Shown here: one piece after another, positions 45,408 through 54,357 of the stretch | Numbering within the stretch: position 1 is the first letter of the stretch | How the letters are laid out: each line of letters opens with the position of its first letter | Origin: Flavobacterium araucananum | GTDB taxonomy: Bacteria; Bacteroidota; Bacteroidia; Flavobacteriales; Flavobacteriaceae | Direction: 5' to 3' | Assembly: GCF_002222055.1 (NCBI RefSeq) | Contig: NZ_MUGS01000006.1 | Span: forward strand, 194,270 to 258,269 | Length of the DNA stretch: 64,000 nucleotides | Translations under genes and position numbers: made by a program | Notes under the pieces: model-generated | The model's database searches: none | What the model saw: only the letters and a program-made list of their open reading frames with translations | What the model was told of the DNA's origin: nothing

Positions 45408-45440
45408 AAACCCGACCTGTTGTAAAGCAGTTCGGGTTTT
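45408..45440. terminator. Bidirectional terminator between glpR and the GNAT gene
   Basis: AAACCCGA and TCGGGTTT form the outer stem with CTG/CAG inside. A-runs and T-runs on both sides allow termination from either direction. Confidence 0.82.
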
Positions 45441-45466
45441 CTTTTTAATCCTGAGATTATATATTT

Positions 45467-45988
45467 TTAAACTAACTCTTTCTCGAAAGCTTTTCGTGCT
45501 GCCCCTCTAAAATATACTTCGCCACAATAAGTATACTCTAATCTGTCTAAGATTTTTAGCATTGGTATATTGTCAAAGTTGGTGTCTACTTTGATACTAT
45601 GTATATTATTTTCGAGGCATAAACCTTCTATATTTTTAAAAAGCTTTGTTGCAATACCTTTGCCTTTTGCCAATTTTGATACGGCAACGCGATGTACAAC
45701 CCCGTAATCTCCGTTGGTAAGCCATTTGCCTTCTATATCTTCGTAAGCAGGTTCTTTGTCGAATATAATAGCAGAATAAGATAAGATAGTTTCGTTTTCT
45801 GTAAGTACGTATCCGTAACCGTTATTTATATCGTTGGTAATACTCAGTTCGTTAGGGTAACCGTCCTGCCATTGCGAACTTCCTTCCTGACGTCTTTGTT
45901 CGATGGCATCTTGTAGGATGGTCCAGATCGCTGGCAAGTCTGTAATAGTTGCTTTTCTTAATTGTAGTTGTTCTGTTGTGTTGCTCAT
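45467..45988 (-). CDS. GNAT-family N-acetyltransferase
   Basis: This 173-residue protein has the GNAT fold: LRKATITDLPAIWTILQDAI at the start and the acetyl-CoA-binding loop VSKLAKGKGIATKLFKNIE. The substrate is unknown. It lies 16 bases after the second YeeE/YedE gene in the same direction and may be the last gene of the sulfur operon, although it could be a passenger. Confidence 0.88.
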   Translation of the reverse strand: MSNTTEQLQLRKATITDLPAIWTILQDAIEQRRQEGSSQWQDGYPNELSITNDINNGYGYVLTENETILSYSAIIFDKEPAYEDIEGKWLTNGDYGVVHRVAVSKLAKGKGIATKLFKNIEGLCLENNIHSIKVDTNFDNIPMLKILDRLEYTYCGEVYFRGAARKAFEKELV

Positions 45989-46004
45989 TTTTTTATATTA
46001 AATA

Positions 46005-46484
46005 TTAATGAGGTAATTTGTCTTTGATTAAGCCGTAAAACCAGGTTCCTAGAATGGCACTTATTAAAGTAACCACAATTACAGTAACTCCGGTACCAAT
46101 TTGAGCAAAAAGTGGTCCGGGACATGCTCCGGTGATAGCCCAGCCAAAACCAAATAATAGCCCACCGTAAATTTGTCCTTTACTGAAAACTTTAGGCTGA
46201 ATTTCGATTTTTTCGCCTTGAATGGTTTTAATGTTGAATTTCTTAATCAGTTGAACAGATATCAGTCCTACTACAACTGCGCTACCAATTACACCATACA
46301 TAAAGAACGATTGTAAGTGAAACATTTCCTGAATGCGAAACCAGCTGATGATTTCGGCTTTTACGAATACGATCCCAAAAAAGATTCCAACTACAAGGTA
46401 TTTTAAGTTTGAGAATCCGGAATCTTTGATGTGGCTTCCGTTTATCCCTTCGGTGTCTGTATTTTTATTTTCTAAAGTACTCAT
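46005..46484 (-). CDS. YeeE/YedE-family (DUF6691) membrane protein
   Basis: This 159-residue protein has four membrane segments and the motif WAITGACPGPLFAQIG, in which the Cys is the residue used by YeeE-type transporters to pass thiosulfate. Together with the 187-residue partner encoded 10 bases upstream it makes a split YeeE. It probably imports thiosulfate or a related sulfur compound to the cytosolic MBL-rhodanese protein encoded in the same operon. Confidence 0.88.
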   Translation of the reverse strand: MSTLENKNTDTEGINGSHIKDSGFSNLKYLVVGIFFGIVFVKAEIISWFRIQEMFHLQSFFMYGVIGSAVVVGLISVQLIKKFNIKTIQGEKIEIQPKVFSKGQIYGGLLFGFGWAITGACPGPLFAQIGTGVTVIVVTLISAILGTWFYGLIKDKLPH

Positions 46485-46494
46485 TTTTGAATTT

Positions 46495-47058
46495 TTAAAG
46501 TGAAAGAATATAAGGCAAAATCAAAAGGGACATTATAAAACCGCCAATCATAAAACAGATCGTGGCTACTAATGAAGGTCCTTGTAAGTTTGAAATTCCC
46601 ATAATAGCATGACCACTTGTACAACCGCCAGCGTAGCGTGTCCCGAAACCAACCAAAAATCCTCCAACAACGATCATGATAAATCCACGAAGTGTGAATA
46701 GACTTTCCCAGGAGAAAAGCTCTTTTGGTAATAAACCCGAATGATCGGTGATGCCATAAGTTGCTAATTGCTCAGAAAGTTGTGGCGCGATTTCAACCGG
46801 ATTTGGATTTGCCAAGAAGTAAGCGGCGATAACTCCGCCAAGAAAAATTCCGAAAACGAAGAATAAATTCCAGCTTTCTTTTTTCCAATCGTATTTAAAA
46901 AACGAAATATTCGCCGGAATGCAAGCCGCGCAAATATGACGAAGCGAGGAGCTAATCCCGAAAGACTTGTTTCCAATAATTAATAAAAGAGGAACTGTTA
47001 ACCCAATCAAAGGGCCTGCAACATACCAAGGCCAAGGTTCTTTTAAAATTTCTAGCAT
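46495..47058 (-). CDS. YeeE/YedE-family membrane protein
   Basis: The start at 47058 (MLEILKEPWPWYVAGPLIGL, 187 residues) is chosen because 13 upstream codons fall in a GGTTCAAAGG repeat. Five hydrophobic segments and the conserved GTRYAGGCTSGHAIMG motif with its functional Cys are present, plus LRHICAACIP near residue 40. It is the larger half of a split thiosulfate-type transporter and lies 87 bases after the MBL-rhodanese gene. Confidence 0.9.
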   Translation of the reverse strand: MLEILKEPWPWYVAGPLIGLTVPLLLIIGNKSFGISSSLRHICAACIPANISFFKYDWKKESWNLFFVFGIFLGGVIAAYFLANPNPVEIAPQLSEQLATYGITDHSGLLPKELFSWESLFTLRGFIMIVVGGFLVGFGTRYAGGCTSGHAIMGISNLQGPSLVATICFMIGGFIMSLLILPYILSL

Positions 47059-47064
47059 ATTTTT

Positions 47065-47145
47065 TAGGTTCAAAGGTTCAAAGGGGCAGAGGTTCAAAGG
47101 GGAAAACTTTGTAGCTTTGCACCTTTGCCTCTCTGTACCTCAAAT
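47065..47145. repeat. GGTTCAAAGG repeat between the MBL and YeeE genes
   Basis: Three GGTTCAAAGG-like units (47068-47100) face CACCTTTGCCTCTCTGTACC (47120-47140), so the stretch can fold on itself. It belongs to the same dispersed family as 6936-6975, 13507-13640 and 21935-22330. Confidence 0.6.
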
Positions 47146-48561
47146 TTATTTCAATACTTTACTTTGACAAACAAAATCTGATTTTGGGATATTCGTTTTT
47201 GCGATTGCTCCAAAACCACCTTCAACTTCGGTAAAGTTTCTAAAACCGCGAGCTTGCAAAATCGAAGCCGCGATCATACTGCGATATCCTCCCGCACAAT
47301 GCAAATAAAAATGTTCGTTTGGGTTAATGTCTTTTACCCAGTCATTGATAAATGCCAATGGTTTGTTGTAAGCATCATCTATATGTTCTGCGCTGTATTC
47401 AGTTTCTTTGCGAATATCGATTACTTTATCTTCTTCTATTTTAAATTCGTTGGCAAATTGCTCTGCCGAAATTCTATTAACCGTATCCACTTCAAAACCT
47501 GCTTTTTCCCAGGCTTCAAAGCCACCGTCAAGATGCCCGATTATCGAGTCGAAACCTACACGGCTTAAACGTGTTACAGTTTCTTCTTCCAGACCAACTT
47601 CGGTCACTAATATAATTGGTTGTTTGACATTTGCAATCAAAGTTCCTACCCACGGTGCAAAATCGCCGTTGATTCCGATATTGATAGATTGCGGAATAAA
47701 CCCTTTATGAAAATCGGCGCTTTTTCTGGTGTCTAAAATCAATGCTCCGGTTTCTTCGGCAACAGCCTCAAATTCTTTTACATCAATAGCTTTCATTCCG
47801 TTATGCAATACAGATTCAAAGCTTTCGTAACCTTGTTTATTCATCGCTACATTCATACTAAAATAGGCTGGAGGAGGCAATAATCCGTCTGTAACTTCTT
47901 CGATAAATTCAGCTTCGGTCATGTTGGCACGCAAAGCATAATTAGTTGCTTTTTGATTGCCAATAGTCGAAACCGTTTCTTTGCTCATGTTTTTTCCGCA
48001 AGCGCTTCCTGCACCATGCGCCGGATAAACGATTACATCATCTGCCAGAGTCATGATTTTATCTCTTATCGAATGAAATAAAATACCTGCCAATTGATCT
48101 TGTGTCATTCCGGCTGCTTTTTGAGCTAAATCCGGACGACCCACATCGCCAATAAACAAAGTGTCTCCGGAGAAAATAGCATGATCTTTTCCGTTTTCGT
48201 CAATTAGTAAATAAGTTGTGCTTTCCATCGTGTGACCCGGAGTATGCAAGGCTTTGATAGTAATATTTCCTATTTTAAATTCTTGCCCGTCTTTGGCAGA
48301 AATACAATCAAATTCGCATGCTGCATTAGGTCCATAAACAATTGGAGCCTCAGTTTCTTTGCTTAAATCGATATGTCCGGAAACAAAATCAGCGTGGAAA
48401 TGCGTTTCGAAAATGTACTTTAGTTTTACCTGATCGCGTTCTAAACGGTCTAAGTAAGGTTGAATTTCTCTAAGAGGGTCAATAATCGCTGCTTCGCCGT
48501 TTGAAGTAATATAATAAGCACCTTGCGCAAGGCATCCGGTGTAAATTTGTTCTATTTTCAT
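47146..48561 (-). CDS. Persulfide dioxygenase-like MBL protein with two rhodanese domains
   Basis: The start at 48561 (MKIEQIYTGCLAQGAYYI, 471 residues) fits the family. Residues 1-235 are an ETHE1-like metallo-beta-lactamase domain (ETHFHADFVSGH; SGDTLFIGDVGRPDL; VYPAHGAGSACGK) with metal ligands intact. Rhodanese 1 (about 255-355) has VTEVGLEEET where the active loop should be and lacks the Cys. Rhodanese 2 (about 365-460) has the intact loop HCAGGYRS. The protein should oxidise glutathione or other low-molecular persulfides and move sulfane sulfur. It heads an operon with two YeeE/YedE genes. Confidence 0.92.
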   Translation of the reverse strand: MKIEQIYTGCLAQGAYYITSNGEAAIIDPLREIQPYLDRLERDQVKLKYIFETHFHADFVSGHIDLSKETEAPIVYGPNAACEFDCISAKDGQEFKIGNITIKALHTPGHTMESTTYLLIDENGKDHAIFSGDTLFIGDVGRPDLAQKAAGMTQDQLAGILFHSIRDKIMTLADDVIVYPAHGAGSACGKNMSKETVSTIGNQKATNYALRANMTEAEFIEEVTDGLLPPPAYFSMNVAMNKQGYESFESVLHNGMKAIDVKEFEAVAEETGALILDTRKSADFHKGFIPQSINIGINGDFAPWVGTLIANVKQPIILVTEVGLEEETVTRLSRVGFDSIIGHLDGGFEAWEKAGFEVDTVNRISAEQFANEFKIEEDKVIDIRKETEYSAEHIDDAYNKPLAFINDWVKDINPNEHFYLHCAGGYRSMIAASILQARGFRNFTEVEGGFGAIAKTNIPKSDFVCQSKVLK

Positions 48562-48588
48562 GATACGTGTTCTAAAAATATGGGAATA

Positions 48589-48632
48589 CAAAGGTAACCT
48601 ACTTTTTGCTTAAAATAGGTGACTTATGTTAC
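48589..48632 (-). promoter_or_regulatory. Promoter of the persulfide operon with a Crp/Fnr-type site
   Basis: The -7 element TACCTTTG is at 48589-48596 on the minus strand. The imperfect palindrome GTGACTTATGTTAC (48619-48632) is centred 36.5 bp upstream of the last base of that element, about -41.5 from the expected start site. This is the classic position for activation by Crp/Fnr proteins. The same motif at the same distance precedes the TauE gene (57082-57095). Confidence 0.65.
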
Positions 48633-48659
48633 ACAAATTTGATTTTTGTAAAAAAAAAC

Positions 48660-48858
48660 GTTTGATGGTTTTACCATATAAAGCCCATAGGAAATTTAAA
48701 AACCTACCTATAAATTAAAGCTGAATGGACGGGTTTCACCATATAAGCGATATAAGAAAATTTAAGATTTTGCTTAAACTTACTTTTTGCTAAAATGAAC
48801 TTATATCACTTATTTGGTTTAAAAATAAATCTACGTAATTTTACAACTGACGAAAATT
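48660..48858. repeat. CACCATATAAG inverted repeat upstream of the HD gene
   Basis: TTTCACCATATAAGCGATAT (from about 48735) and AACTTATATCACTTATTTGG (about 48799-48820) are imperfect complements, and a further TTTACCATATAAAGCCC copy lies at 48670. The promoter of the HD gene, possibly TAATTTTAC near 48835, follows. I see no gene. Confidence 0.5.
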
Positions 48859-49458
48859 ATGGATATGAACACAGAAGATTTATTGCATCAAATCGCTTTT
48901 ATTAAAGAGATTGATAAGGTTAAATACATTCAGCGGAAAACAAAATTGTTTAATAGCGATCGAAATGAAAATGATGCAGAACACAGCTGGCATCTGGCGT
49001 TGATGGCAATTGTTTTGGCGGAACATTCAAATCAACCAATTGATGTTCTAAAAGTGGTGAAAATGGTTTTGATACACGATATTGTAGAAATAGATGCCGG
49101 AGATATTTTTCTCTACGATACCCAAATAAATCATGATAATACGGATCAGGAACGATTGGCGGCAAATCGAATCTTTGGTTTACTTCCAGAAAAGCAAGCT
49201 CAGGATTTTATTGCCATTTGGGAAGAGTTTGAAGCAGGCGAAACCAGCGAAGCTAAGTTTGCAAGATCAATGGACAGATTAGAGCCTTTATTGCAAAACA
49301 CATCTAATAACGGAGGAACCTGGAAAGAATTTGATGTGCCTTACAGTAAGGTTTATGAAAAAAAGAGTGTCATAAAAGAAGGTTCTGCAACTTTGTGGAA
49401 TTACGCCGAAGGATTAATAAACGAAAGCGTCGAAAAAGGAATTTTGAAAAAGGAGTAA
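48859..49458 (+). CDS. HD-domain hydrolase, HDDC2/YfbR-like
   Basis: This 199-residue protein has the HD-domain metal residues: DAEHSWHLALM, then LIHDIVEIDAGD. It also carries FIAIWEEFEAGETSEAKFARSMDRLEPLLQN. The family includes 5'-deoxyribonucleotidases such as YfbR and human HDDC2. The likely role is nucleotide pool control in the cytoplasm. It is a single-gene unit. Confidence 0.9.
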   Translation: MDMNTEDLLHQIAFIKEIDKVKYIQRKTKLFNSDRNENDAEHSWHLALMAIVLAEHSNQPIDVLKVVKMVLIHDIVEIDAGDIFLYDTQINHDNTDQERLAANRIFGLLPEKQAQDFIAIWEEFEAGETSEAKFARSMDRLEPLLQNTSNNGGTWKEFDVPYSKVYEKKSVIKEGSATLWNYAEGLINESVEKGILKKE

Positions 49459-49498
49459 TTTTTTAAACACACAGCTCAAATCCAATATATCTATGATA

Positions 49499-49600
49499 TT
49501 GTCATTTCGACGAAGGAGAAATCTTAGCAAGTAACTCCGCAACGTAAACCCAATCTTTGTCGAGTTTCTCGTGAAGATTTCTCCTTCGTCGAAATGACAA
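49499..49600. repeat. Palindromic element with 26-bp perfect arms
   Basis: The arms at 49499-49524 and 49575-49600 are perfect reverse complements (start TTGTCATTTCGACGAAGGAG) separated by 50 bases that contain CTCGACAAAGATT. A related element with GTCAGTTTGAGCGGAGTCGA arms is at 57191-57250. Such elements are typical dispersed palindromes of flavobacteria and may act as mRNA hairpins. No other feature is visible in this 294-base gap besides the cydA promoter. Confidence 0.85.
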
Positions 49601-49719
49601 ACTTTGTGGGCATCAGAATTAAATATAAGTGTTTTTTATACATATTGAATTGTTGAAAAGTTTAACAAATATCAGGTGATAAACTTTTTTTAAAGGCAGG
49701 AATTTCGCGTTTTAATGGG

Positions 49720-49727
49720 TAAATTTG
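49720..49727 (+). promoter_or_regulatory. cydA promoter, -7 element
   Basis: TAAATTTG lies 26 bases before the cydA ATG. A candidate palindrome, TTGTTGAAAAGTTTAACAA at 49650-49668, about 73 bases upstream of the expected start, might bind a redox regulator; this is weak. Confidence 0.55.
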
Positions 49728-49753
49728 TGGGACTTCATAAATAAAATACCACT

Positions 49754-51100
49754 ATGGAAGAAATGCTTTTTTATGACCGAATGCAATTTGCCTTCACAAT
49801 TACTTTTCATTATCTTTTTCCGCAACTTACAATGGGTCTTTCCCTGATCATTGTTTATTTTAAATGGAAATATCTACGAACTAAAGACGATCAATACAAT
49901 CACGCCACTCATTTCTGGATGAAAATCTTTGCTCTCAATTTTGCGATGGGTGTTGTAACCGGAATCCCAATGGAGTTTCAGTTTGGAACCAATTGGGCAA
50001 AGTTCTCTGAACTAACGGGCGGTATCATTGGGCAGACTCTTGCCATGGAAGGAATGTTCTCGTTTTTCTTAGAATCCTCATTTCTCGGGATCTTTTTATT
50101 TGGAGAGAAAATAATTGGACATAAATGGCATTTTGTAACCGGATTATTAATTATGATTGGTTCCTGGGCGAGCGGATATCTTATTATCGCCACACATTCC
50201 TGGATGCAAAACCCGGTAGGTTACGAAATTCTCGAAAATGGAAAATTTGTACTAACGAATTTTAAGGTTTTATTCCTGAATCCGTGGTTATGGCCTTCTT
50301 ATTTACACAATCAGGCAGCATCTCTGGTTACAAGTTCGTTTGTTGTGGCCGGAATTGGAGCTTTTTATATTTTGAGTAAAAAGAATGTTTCTTTCGGGAA
50401 AATGTTCGTTAAAACAGGCGTAATCTTCGGACTGATTTCGAGTGTTATTGTAGCAGTTCCTACAGGTGATTTACTGGCTAAAAATGTCGTGAAATACCAA
50501 CCTGTAACTTTTGCAGCAATGGAAGGAATTTTTCATACTGAAAAGAAAGGTTCTGAAATTGTTTTAATTGGTCAGCCTGATGTAAAAGACAAAAAACTAG
50601 ACAATAAAATCGCCGTTCCTAACATCCTGAGTTTCCTGACTTACGGAAGCTGGCATGAAGAAATTAAAGGGTTAGATCAGTTTGAAGAAGATCTTCACCC
50701 AACCAATATTTCCGGATTATACTATGCGTATCATATTATGGTAGGGCTTGGAACCATATTTATAGGTTTGATGGCTTTTGCCCTTTTTCAATTGATCAGG
50801 AAAAAATTATTCGAAACCAAATGGGTTTTATGGTCGTTGATGTTCATGATGCCATTTCCGTATATCGCCAATACCACAGGTTGGTACACGGCAGAATTAG
50901 GAAGACAACCCTGGTTAGTTTATAATTTAATGAGAACTACGGCAGGCGCATCGCCAACTGTTTCGTCCGGAAATACCTTGTTTACTTTGCTTGGTTTTAT
51001 AGGATTGTACCTTTTACTGGGAATGTTATTTTTGCTTTTGATTGGAAAAATCATCAATAAAGGACCTCATAATGTTGAACTGAATTCAGAAAAAATATAA
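49754..51100 (+). CDS. cydA: Cytochrome bd ubiquinol oxidase subunit I
   Basis: This 448-residue protein has about nine membrane helices, the heme ligand His in TITFHYLFPQ near residue 19, the MEFQFGTNWAKF region, and GRQPWLVYNLMRTTAGASP in its C-terminal part. The Q-loop is short. It oxidises quinol and reduces oxygen with high affinity without pumping protons. cydB starts 2 bases after its stop. Confidence 0.95.
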   Translation: MEEMLFYDRMQFAFTITFHYLFPQLTMGLSLIIVYFKWKYLRTKDDQYNHATHFWMKIFALNFAMGVVTGIPMEFQFGTNWAKFSELTGGIIGQTLAMEGMFSFFLESSFLGIFLFGEKIIGHKWHFVTGLLIMIGSWASGYLIIATHSWMQNPVGYEILENGKFVLTNFKVLFLNPWLWPSYLHNQAASLVTSSFVVAGIGAFYILSKKNVSFGKMFVKTGVIFGLISSVIVAVPTGDLLAKNVVKYQPVTFAAMEGIFHTEKKGSEIVLIGQPDVKDKKLDNKIAVPNILSFLTYGSWHEEIKGLDQFEEDLHPTNISGLYYAYHIMVGLGTIFIGLMAFALFQLIRKKLFETKWVLWSLMFMMPFPYIANTTGWYTAELGRQPWLVYNLMRTTAGASPTVSSGNTLFTLLGFIGLYLLLGMLFLLLIGKIINKGPHNVELNSEKI

Positions 51101-51102
51101 TT

Positions 51103-52179
51103 ATGGAATTTTTTTGGTACGTTGTTTTAATGGGTATTCTCGCCGTTTATATTGTATTAGACGGTTACGATTTTGGAGCAGGAATTATTCATTTGTTTCT
51201 GGCTAAAAATGAGAAAGATAAAAAAGCAATTACAAGCGCAATTGGTCCGTTTTGGGATGCCAATGAAGTTTGGATCATTGCTGCCGGAGGAGTTTTGTTT
51301 TTCGCTTTCCCAACTTTATACGCTTCTTCTTTTAGTGGATTTTATTTGCCTCTAATCATGATTTTATGGCTTTTAATTTTTCGTGCGATAGGTTTAGAAA
51401 TGCGCGGGCAAGTGCATCACCCCATGTGGGAAGCCATTTGGGATAAAGCTTTTGGGATCGCGAGTTTGCTTTTGGCATTATTCTTCGGGATTGCTTTAGG
51501 AAATATTGTTCGTGGTGTAAATCTGGGAATGGTAACCAATGGTGTTTCGACGCAAGAAGCGCATTATTTCTTTTTGCCGTTGTGGAATCCAACTTTTAGT
51601 CCGCAAGCAAATGAATTAGGAATTATAGATTGGTTTACACTTTTTCTGGGAGTTGTAAGTGTTGTCGCTCTAACGATTCATGGTGCGAACTGGATCATTT
51701 TTAAAACCAATTCGTCTTTGAATACCCAGCTTAAAAACCTGGTTTTTAAACTGAATATTGTTTTACTAGTTTTGGTTTTTATATCGTTGCAAATCTGGCA
51801 TTTTATAGAACCGCAACCTTTTCATAATTTTATCGAGACTCCTATTCTTTGGTTTTTTCCGATAATGACTTTTGTTGGTATTTTAGGATTGTTCAAAGTA
51901 CGTTCGTATAAAAAAGACGGTCAGGGATTTATATTTTCGACCTTATTTTTAGTGGGAGGATTTGCTTCTACAGCCGTTTCGATTTTCCCGAATGTTTTGC
52001 CTTCAACCAATAATGTCAATCCGTCATTAACGATTTACAACACCGCTGCTGGCGAATACGGATTAAATGCCGGAATGAGTTGGTTTTTTATCGCTTTGTT
52101 TTTGGTGATTGTTTATTTTATTATTCAATACCGCGTTTTTAATGGTAAAATGGATGATGTTGGATATGGGGAGCATTAA
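51103..52179 (+). CDS. cydB: Cytochrome bd ubiquinol oxidase subunit II
   Basis: This 358-residue protein has eight hydrophobic segments and the family start LDGYDFGAGIIHLF plus IGPFWDANEVWIIAAGGVLFFAFP. It supports heme binding in CydA. Transcribed with cydA; no cydX is visible between cydB and the terminator. Confidence 0.94.
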   Translation: MEFFWYVVLMGILAVYIVLDGYDFGAGIIHLFLAKNEKDKKAITSAIGPFWDANEVWIIAAGGVLFFAFPTLYASSFSGFYLPLIMILWLLIFRAIGLEMRGQVHHPMWEAIWDKAFGIASLLLALFFGIALGNIVRGVNLGMVTNGVSTQEAHYFFLPLWNPTFSPQANELGIIDWFTLFLGVVSVVALTIHGANWIIFKTNSSLNTQLKNLVFKLNIVLLVLVFISLQIWHFIEPQPFHNFIETPILWFFPIMTFVGILGLFKVRSYKKDGQGFIFSTLFLVGGFASTAVSIFPNVLPSTNNVNPSLTIYNTAAGEYGLNAGMSWFFIALFLVIVYFIIQYRVFNGKMDDVGYGEH

Positions 52180-52261
52180 GAATTTTTAGCCACAACCCGC
52201 CGAGTGATAGCGAACAGGCGAAGCAATTGCACAAATTTTCACGAATTAATTATATCAATAG

Positions 52262-52290
52262 CCGTTGGTTTTAACCAACGGTTTTTTTGT
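52262..52290 (+). terminator. Terminator after cydB
   Basis: CCGTTGGTT and AACCAACGG form a stem with a two-base centre, followed by a run of T (GTTTTTTTG). Confidence 0.8.
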
Positions 52291-52374
52291 TTAAAATAGG
52301 ATAGCTTTAGCCATATACAAAATATATTTGCTTAAACCAGCAGACAATTTTAAGAGTACAAATTTGAAACAATA

Positions 52375-52655
52375 TGGGCTCAAAATGAGCTCTGAAAGAG
52401 CCTAAACAATAGCATGGTGCGAAGCACAATGAATGAAAAACGATTATTAGTTTAAGCCCTGAAAGGGCGAAAGCCTACTCGTACAGAAAAAAGTTCTCCA
52501 TGTGCTATATTTTGTTTTTAAGGTAGTTACAGATTGTTTTTGAATTTGTATTGTCATTTTGCTTTAGCCCTTTCAGGGCGATATTAATCGTTGCTTTAGT
52601 TCGTAGTGAGATGCACTACGTTGGTGATTTTGTGCTTTCAGCCCATTTTTTAAGA
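52375..52655. repeat. Inverted pair of AGCCCTGAAAGGGC elements
   Basis: AGCCCTGAAAGGGCGAAAGC near 52455-52475 and its complement GCTTTAGCCCTTTCAGGGCG near 52562-52583 face each other. Flanks also match imperfectly (GGGCTCAAAATGAGC against GCTTTCAGCCCAT, and ACGATTATT against TAATCGT). So two diverged copies of a ~100-bp element lie tail to tail. I see no gene in 52180-52907; the rest is AT-rich with the Crp promoter at its right end. Confidence 0.7.
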
Positions 52656-52907
52656 TTCTCAAAATTTATAATCTTAAATCTCAACTATTTCTGAAGAAAT
52701 AAAATTCTGTTATTAATAGCATAATTGTCATTTTAGATTTGTAATCAAAACCGATCCGGAAAATTGTATTTTTGTTTTATATAAAAACATGTAAAAGGTA
52801 GCTTACAAAAAAGAAGATGTATTTTACTGCACTACTAATTTTCTCCCGAATTTTAGAATAAATATGTATAACGAGTAAGGTACTCTAAAAAAACAACTTA
52901 AAATTTC

Positions 52908-53498
52908 ATGGAAAACCTGACATCATTTATTGAAAACATAAATAAAAAAGTCATTTTGTTACCAGACGAAATGGATGCTTTATTGTCTGAGTTTAAAGTG
53001 CGAAAAATAAAGAAAAGACAATTTATTGTACAGCCGGAATTTGTAAACAAACAGAGAACTTATGTGCTTGAAGGAGCTTTTCGTTCGTATGTTGTAGATG
53101 AAAAAGGAGCTGAACATACGATTCAGTTTGCGATTGAAGATTGGTGGATAGCAGATTATAATAGTTATATCTATCAAACTCCGGCAACTATGTTTATTGT
53201 AGCACTAGAAGATAGTGTGATACTACAGATAAATCACGAAGCCGAACAAAAATTAAAATCCTCGACTCACAATCTTGAAACATTATTTCGATTAATGGCC
53301 GAAAAATCGGCAGCATTCTTTGCGCGTCGTATTGTTACAATGCTCACTCAAAATGCAGAACAGCGTTATAACGATTTTCTGGAGAAGTTTCCAAAAGTGG
53401 CGCAAAGGCTGCCACAATACGCACTTGCGTCTTACTTAAATATGACAACAGAGTTTTTATCTAAAATACGTAACGAGAAAGTAAAGAAAAAAGGTTGA
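52908..53498 (+). CDS. Crp/Fnr-family transcriptional regulator
   Basis: This 196-residue protein has an N-terminal cyclic-nucleotide-binding-like barrel (VRKIKKRQFIVQPEFVNKQRTYVLEGAFRSYVVDEKG) without the PRAAT phosphate site needed for cAMP. A short C-terminal helix-turn-helix follows (RLPQYALASYLNMTTEFLSKIRNE). The last codons and stop lie inside the terminator palindrome. An SDR gene follows 100 bases downstream, so it may regulate that gene. Confidence 0.88.
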   Translation: MENLTSFIENINKKVILLPDEMDALLSEFKVRKIKKRQFIVQPEFVNKQRTYVLEGAFRSYVVDEKGAEHTIQFAIEDWWIADYNSYIYQTPATMFIVALEDSVILQINHEAEQKLKSSTHNLETLFRLMAEKSAAFFARRIVTMLTQNAEQRYNDFLEKFPKVAQRLPQYALASYLNMTTEFLSKIRNEKVKKKG

Positions 53499-53515
53499 AC
53501 TAGTTCAACCTTTTT
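53486..53515 (+). terminator. Terminator palindrome overlapping the Crp stop codon
   Basis: AAAAAAGGTTGAAC-TA-GTTCAACCTTTTTT is a perfect palindrome of about 30 bases. The TGA stop of the Crp gene (53496-53498) is in its left arm. Confidence 0.85.
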
Positions 53516-53598
53516 TCCTAAGATACTTCAACTTTTCAGCCTGACTTAATACCCAACTTTGCTTTATCAATTAACAACTTATAATTAATAAAATAAAG

Positions 53599-54357
53599 AT
53601 GGAAAATTCAGGAAAATTAAACGGTAAAGTAGCATTAATAACAGGCGCATCAAAAGGTATTGGTGCCGGAATCGCTAAGGCTTATGCAAATCAGGGTGCG
53701 ACTGTAATCGTAAATTATGCCAGTAATAAGAATGACGCAGATAAGGTTGTTCAGGAAATAACTGCCAATGGCGGAAAAGCGATTGCGATACAAGGTAACG
53801 TCGAAAAATCAGCAGATGTAAAACGTATTTTTGAAGAGATTGTAAACGCATTTGGGACACTTGATATATTGGTAAATAATGCCGGTATTTACAGTTTTGC
53901 CAGTATTGACGATATTACAGAAGAATCGTTTCATAATATGTTCAACATAAATGTATTGGGTAGCATACTTACAATTCAGCAAGCTCTAAAGATATTTGGA
54001 GACAAAGGTGGTGTTATCATTAACACCGGTTCTATAGTATCTACGCTTGATATGCCAACCGCATTGGTTTATACACAAACAAAATACGCAATTGATGCCA
54101 TGACGCGTATTCTTGCCAAAGAACTTGGTCCTAAAAAAATACGTATCAACTCTATTAATCCAGGGCTCATCGAAACAGAAGGTTCTCATAGCTCTGGGGT
54201 TATGAATGGAGATGCAGAAAAATGGCATGTATCTGAAACTCCGCTAGGCCGAGTAGGAAAACCGGACGATATTGCAAAAGTTGCTGTATTTCTTGCTTCT
54301 GATGATTCGTATTGGATCACTGGCGAAACTATTGCCGTTTCTGGTGGGCAACGCTAA
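53599..54357 (+). CDS. SDR-family oxidoreductase, glucose 1-dehydrogenase/FabG-like
   Basis: This 252-residue classical SDR has TGASKGIGAGIA (cofactor loop), VNNAGIYSFA, a Ser in GSIVSTLDM and YTQTK as the Tyr-Lys pair, and ends with ITGETIAVSGGQR. Residues after the second strand (YASNKNDADKVV) fit NADP(H) preference. The substrate is unknown. It has its own spacing from the Crp gene, separated by a terminator, so it is likely transcribed on its own. Confidence 0.88.
   Translation: MENSGKLNGKVALITGASKGIGAGIAKAYANQGATVIVNYASNKNDADKVVQEITANGGKAIAIQGNVEKSADVKRIFEEIVNAFGTLDILVNNAGIYSFASIDDITEESFHNMFNINVLGSILTIQQALKIFGDKGGVIINTGSIVSTLDMPTALVYTQTKYAIDAMTRILAKELGPKKIRINSINPGLIETEGSHSSGVMNGDAEKWHVSETPLGRVGKPDDIAKVAVFLASDDSYWITGETIAVSGGQR

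Noticed and set aside
49676..49689. Crp/Fnr site upstream of cydA like those of the sulfur operons
   Set aside because: Only one half-site (GTGATAAA) matches, and its centre is about 49 bases from the expected start site and not 41.5.
52908..54357. Recent horizontal transfer of the Crp-SDR pair
   Set aside because: Base composition and codon use look like those of the neighbours and there are no element ends.
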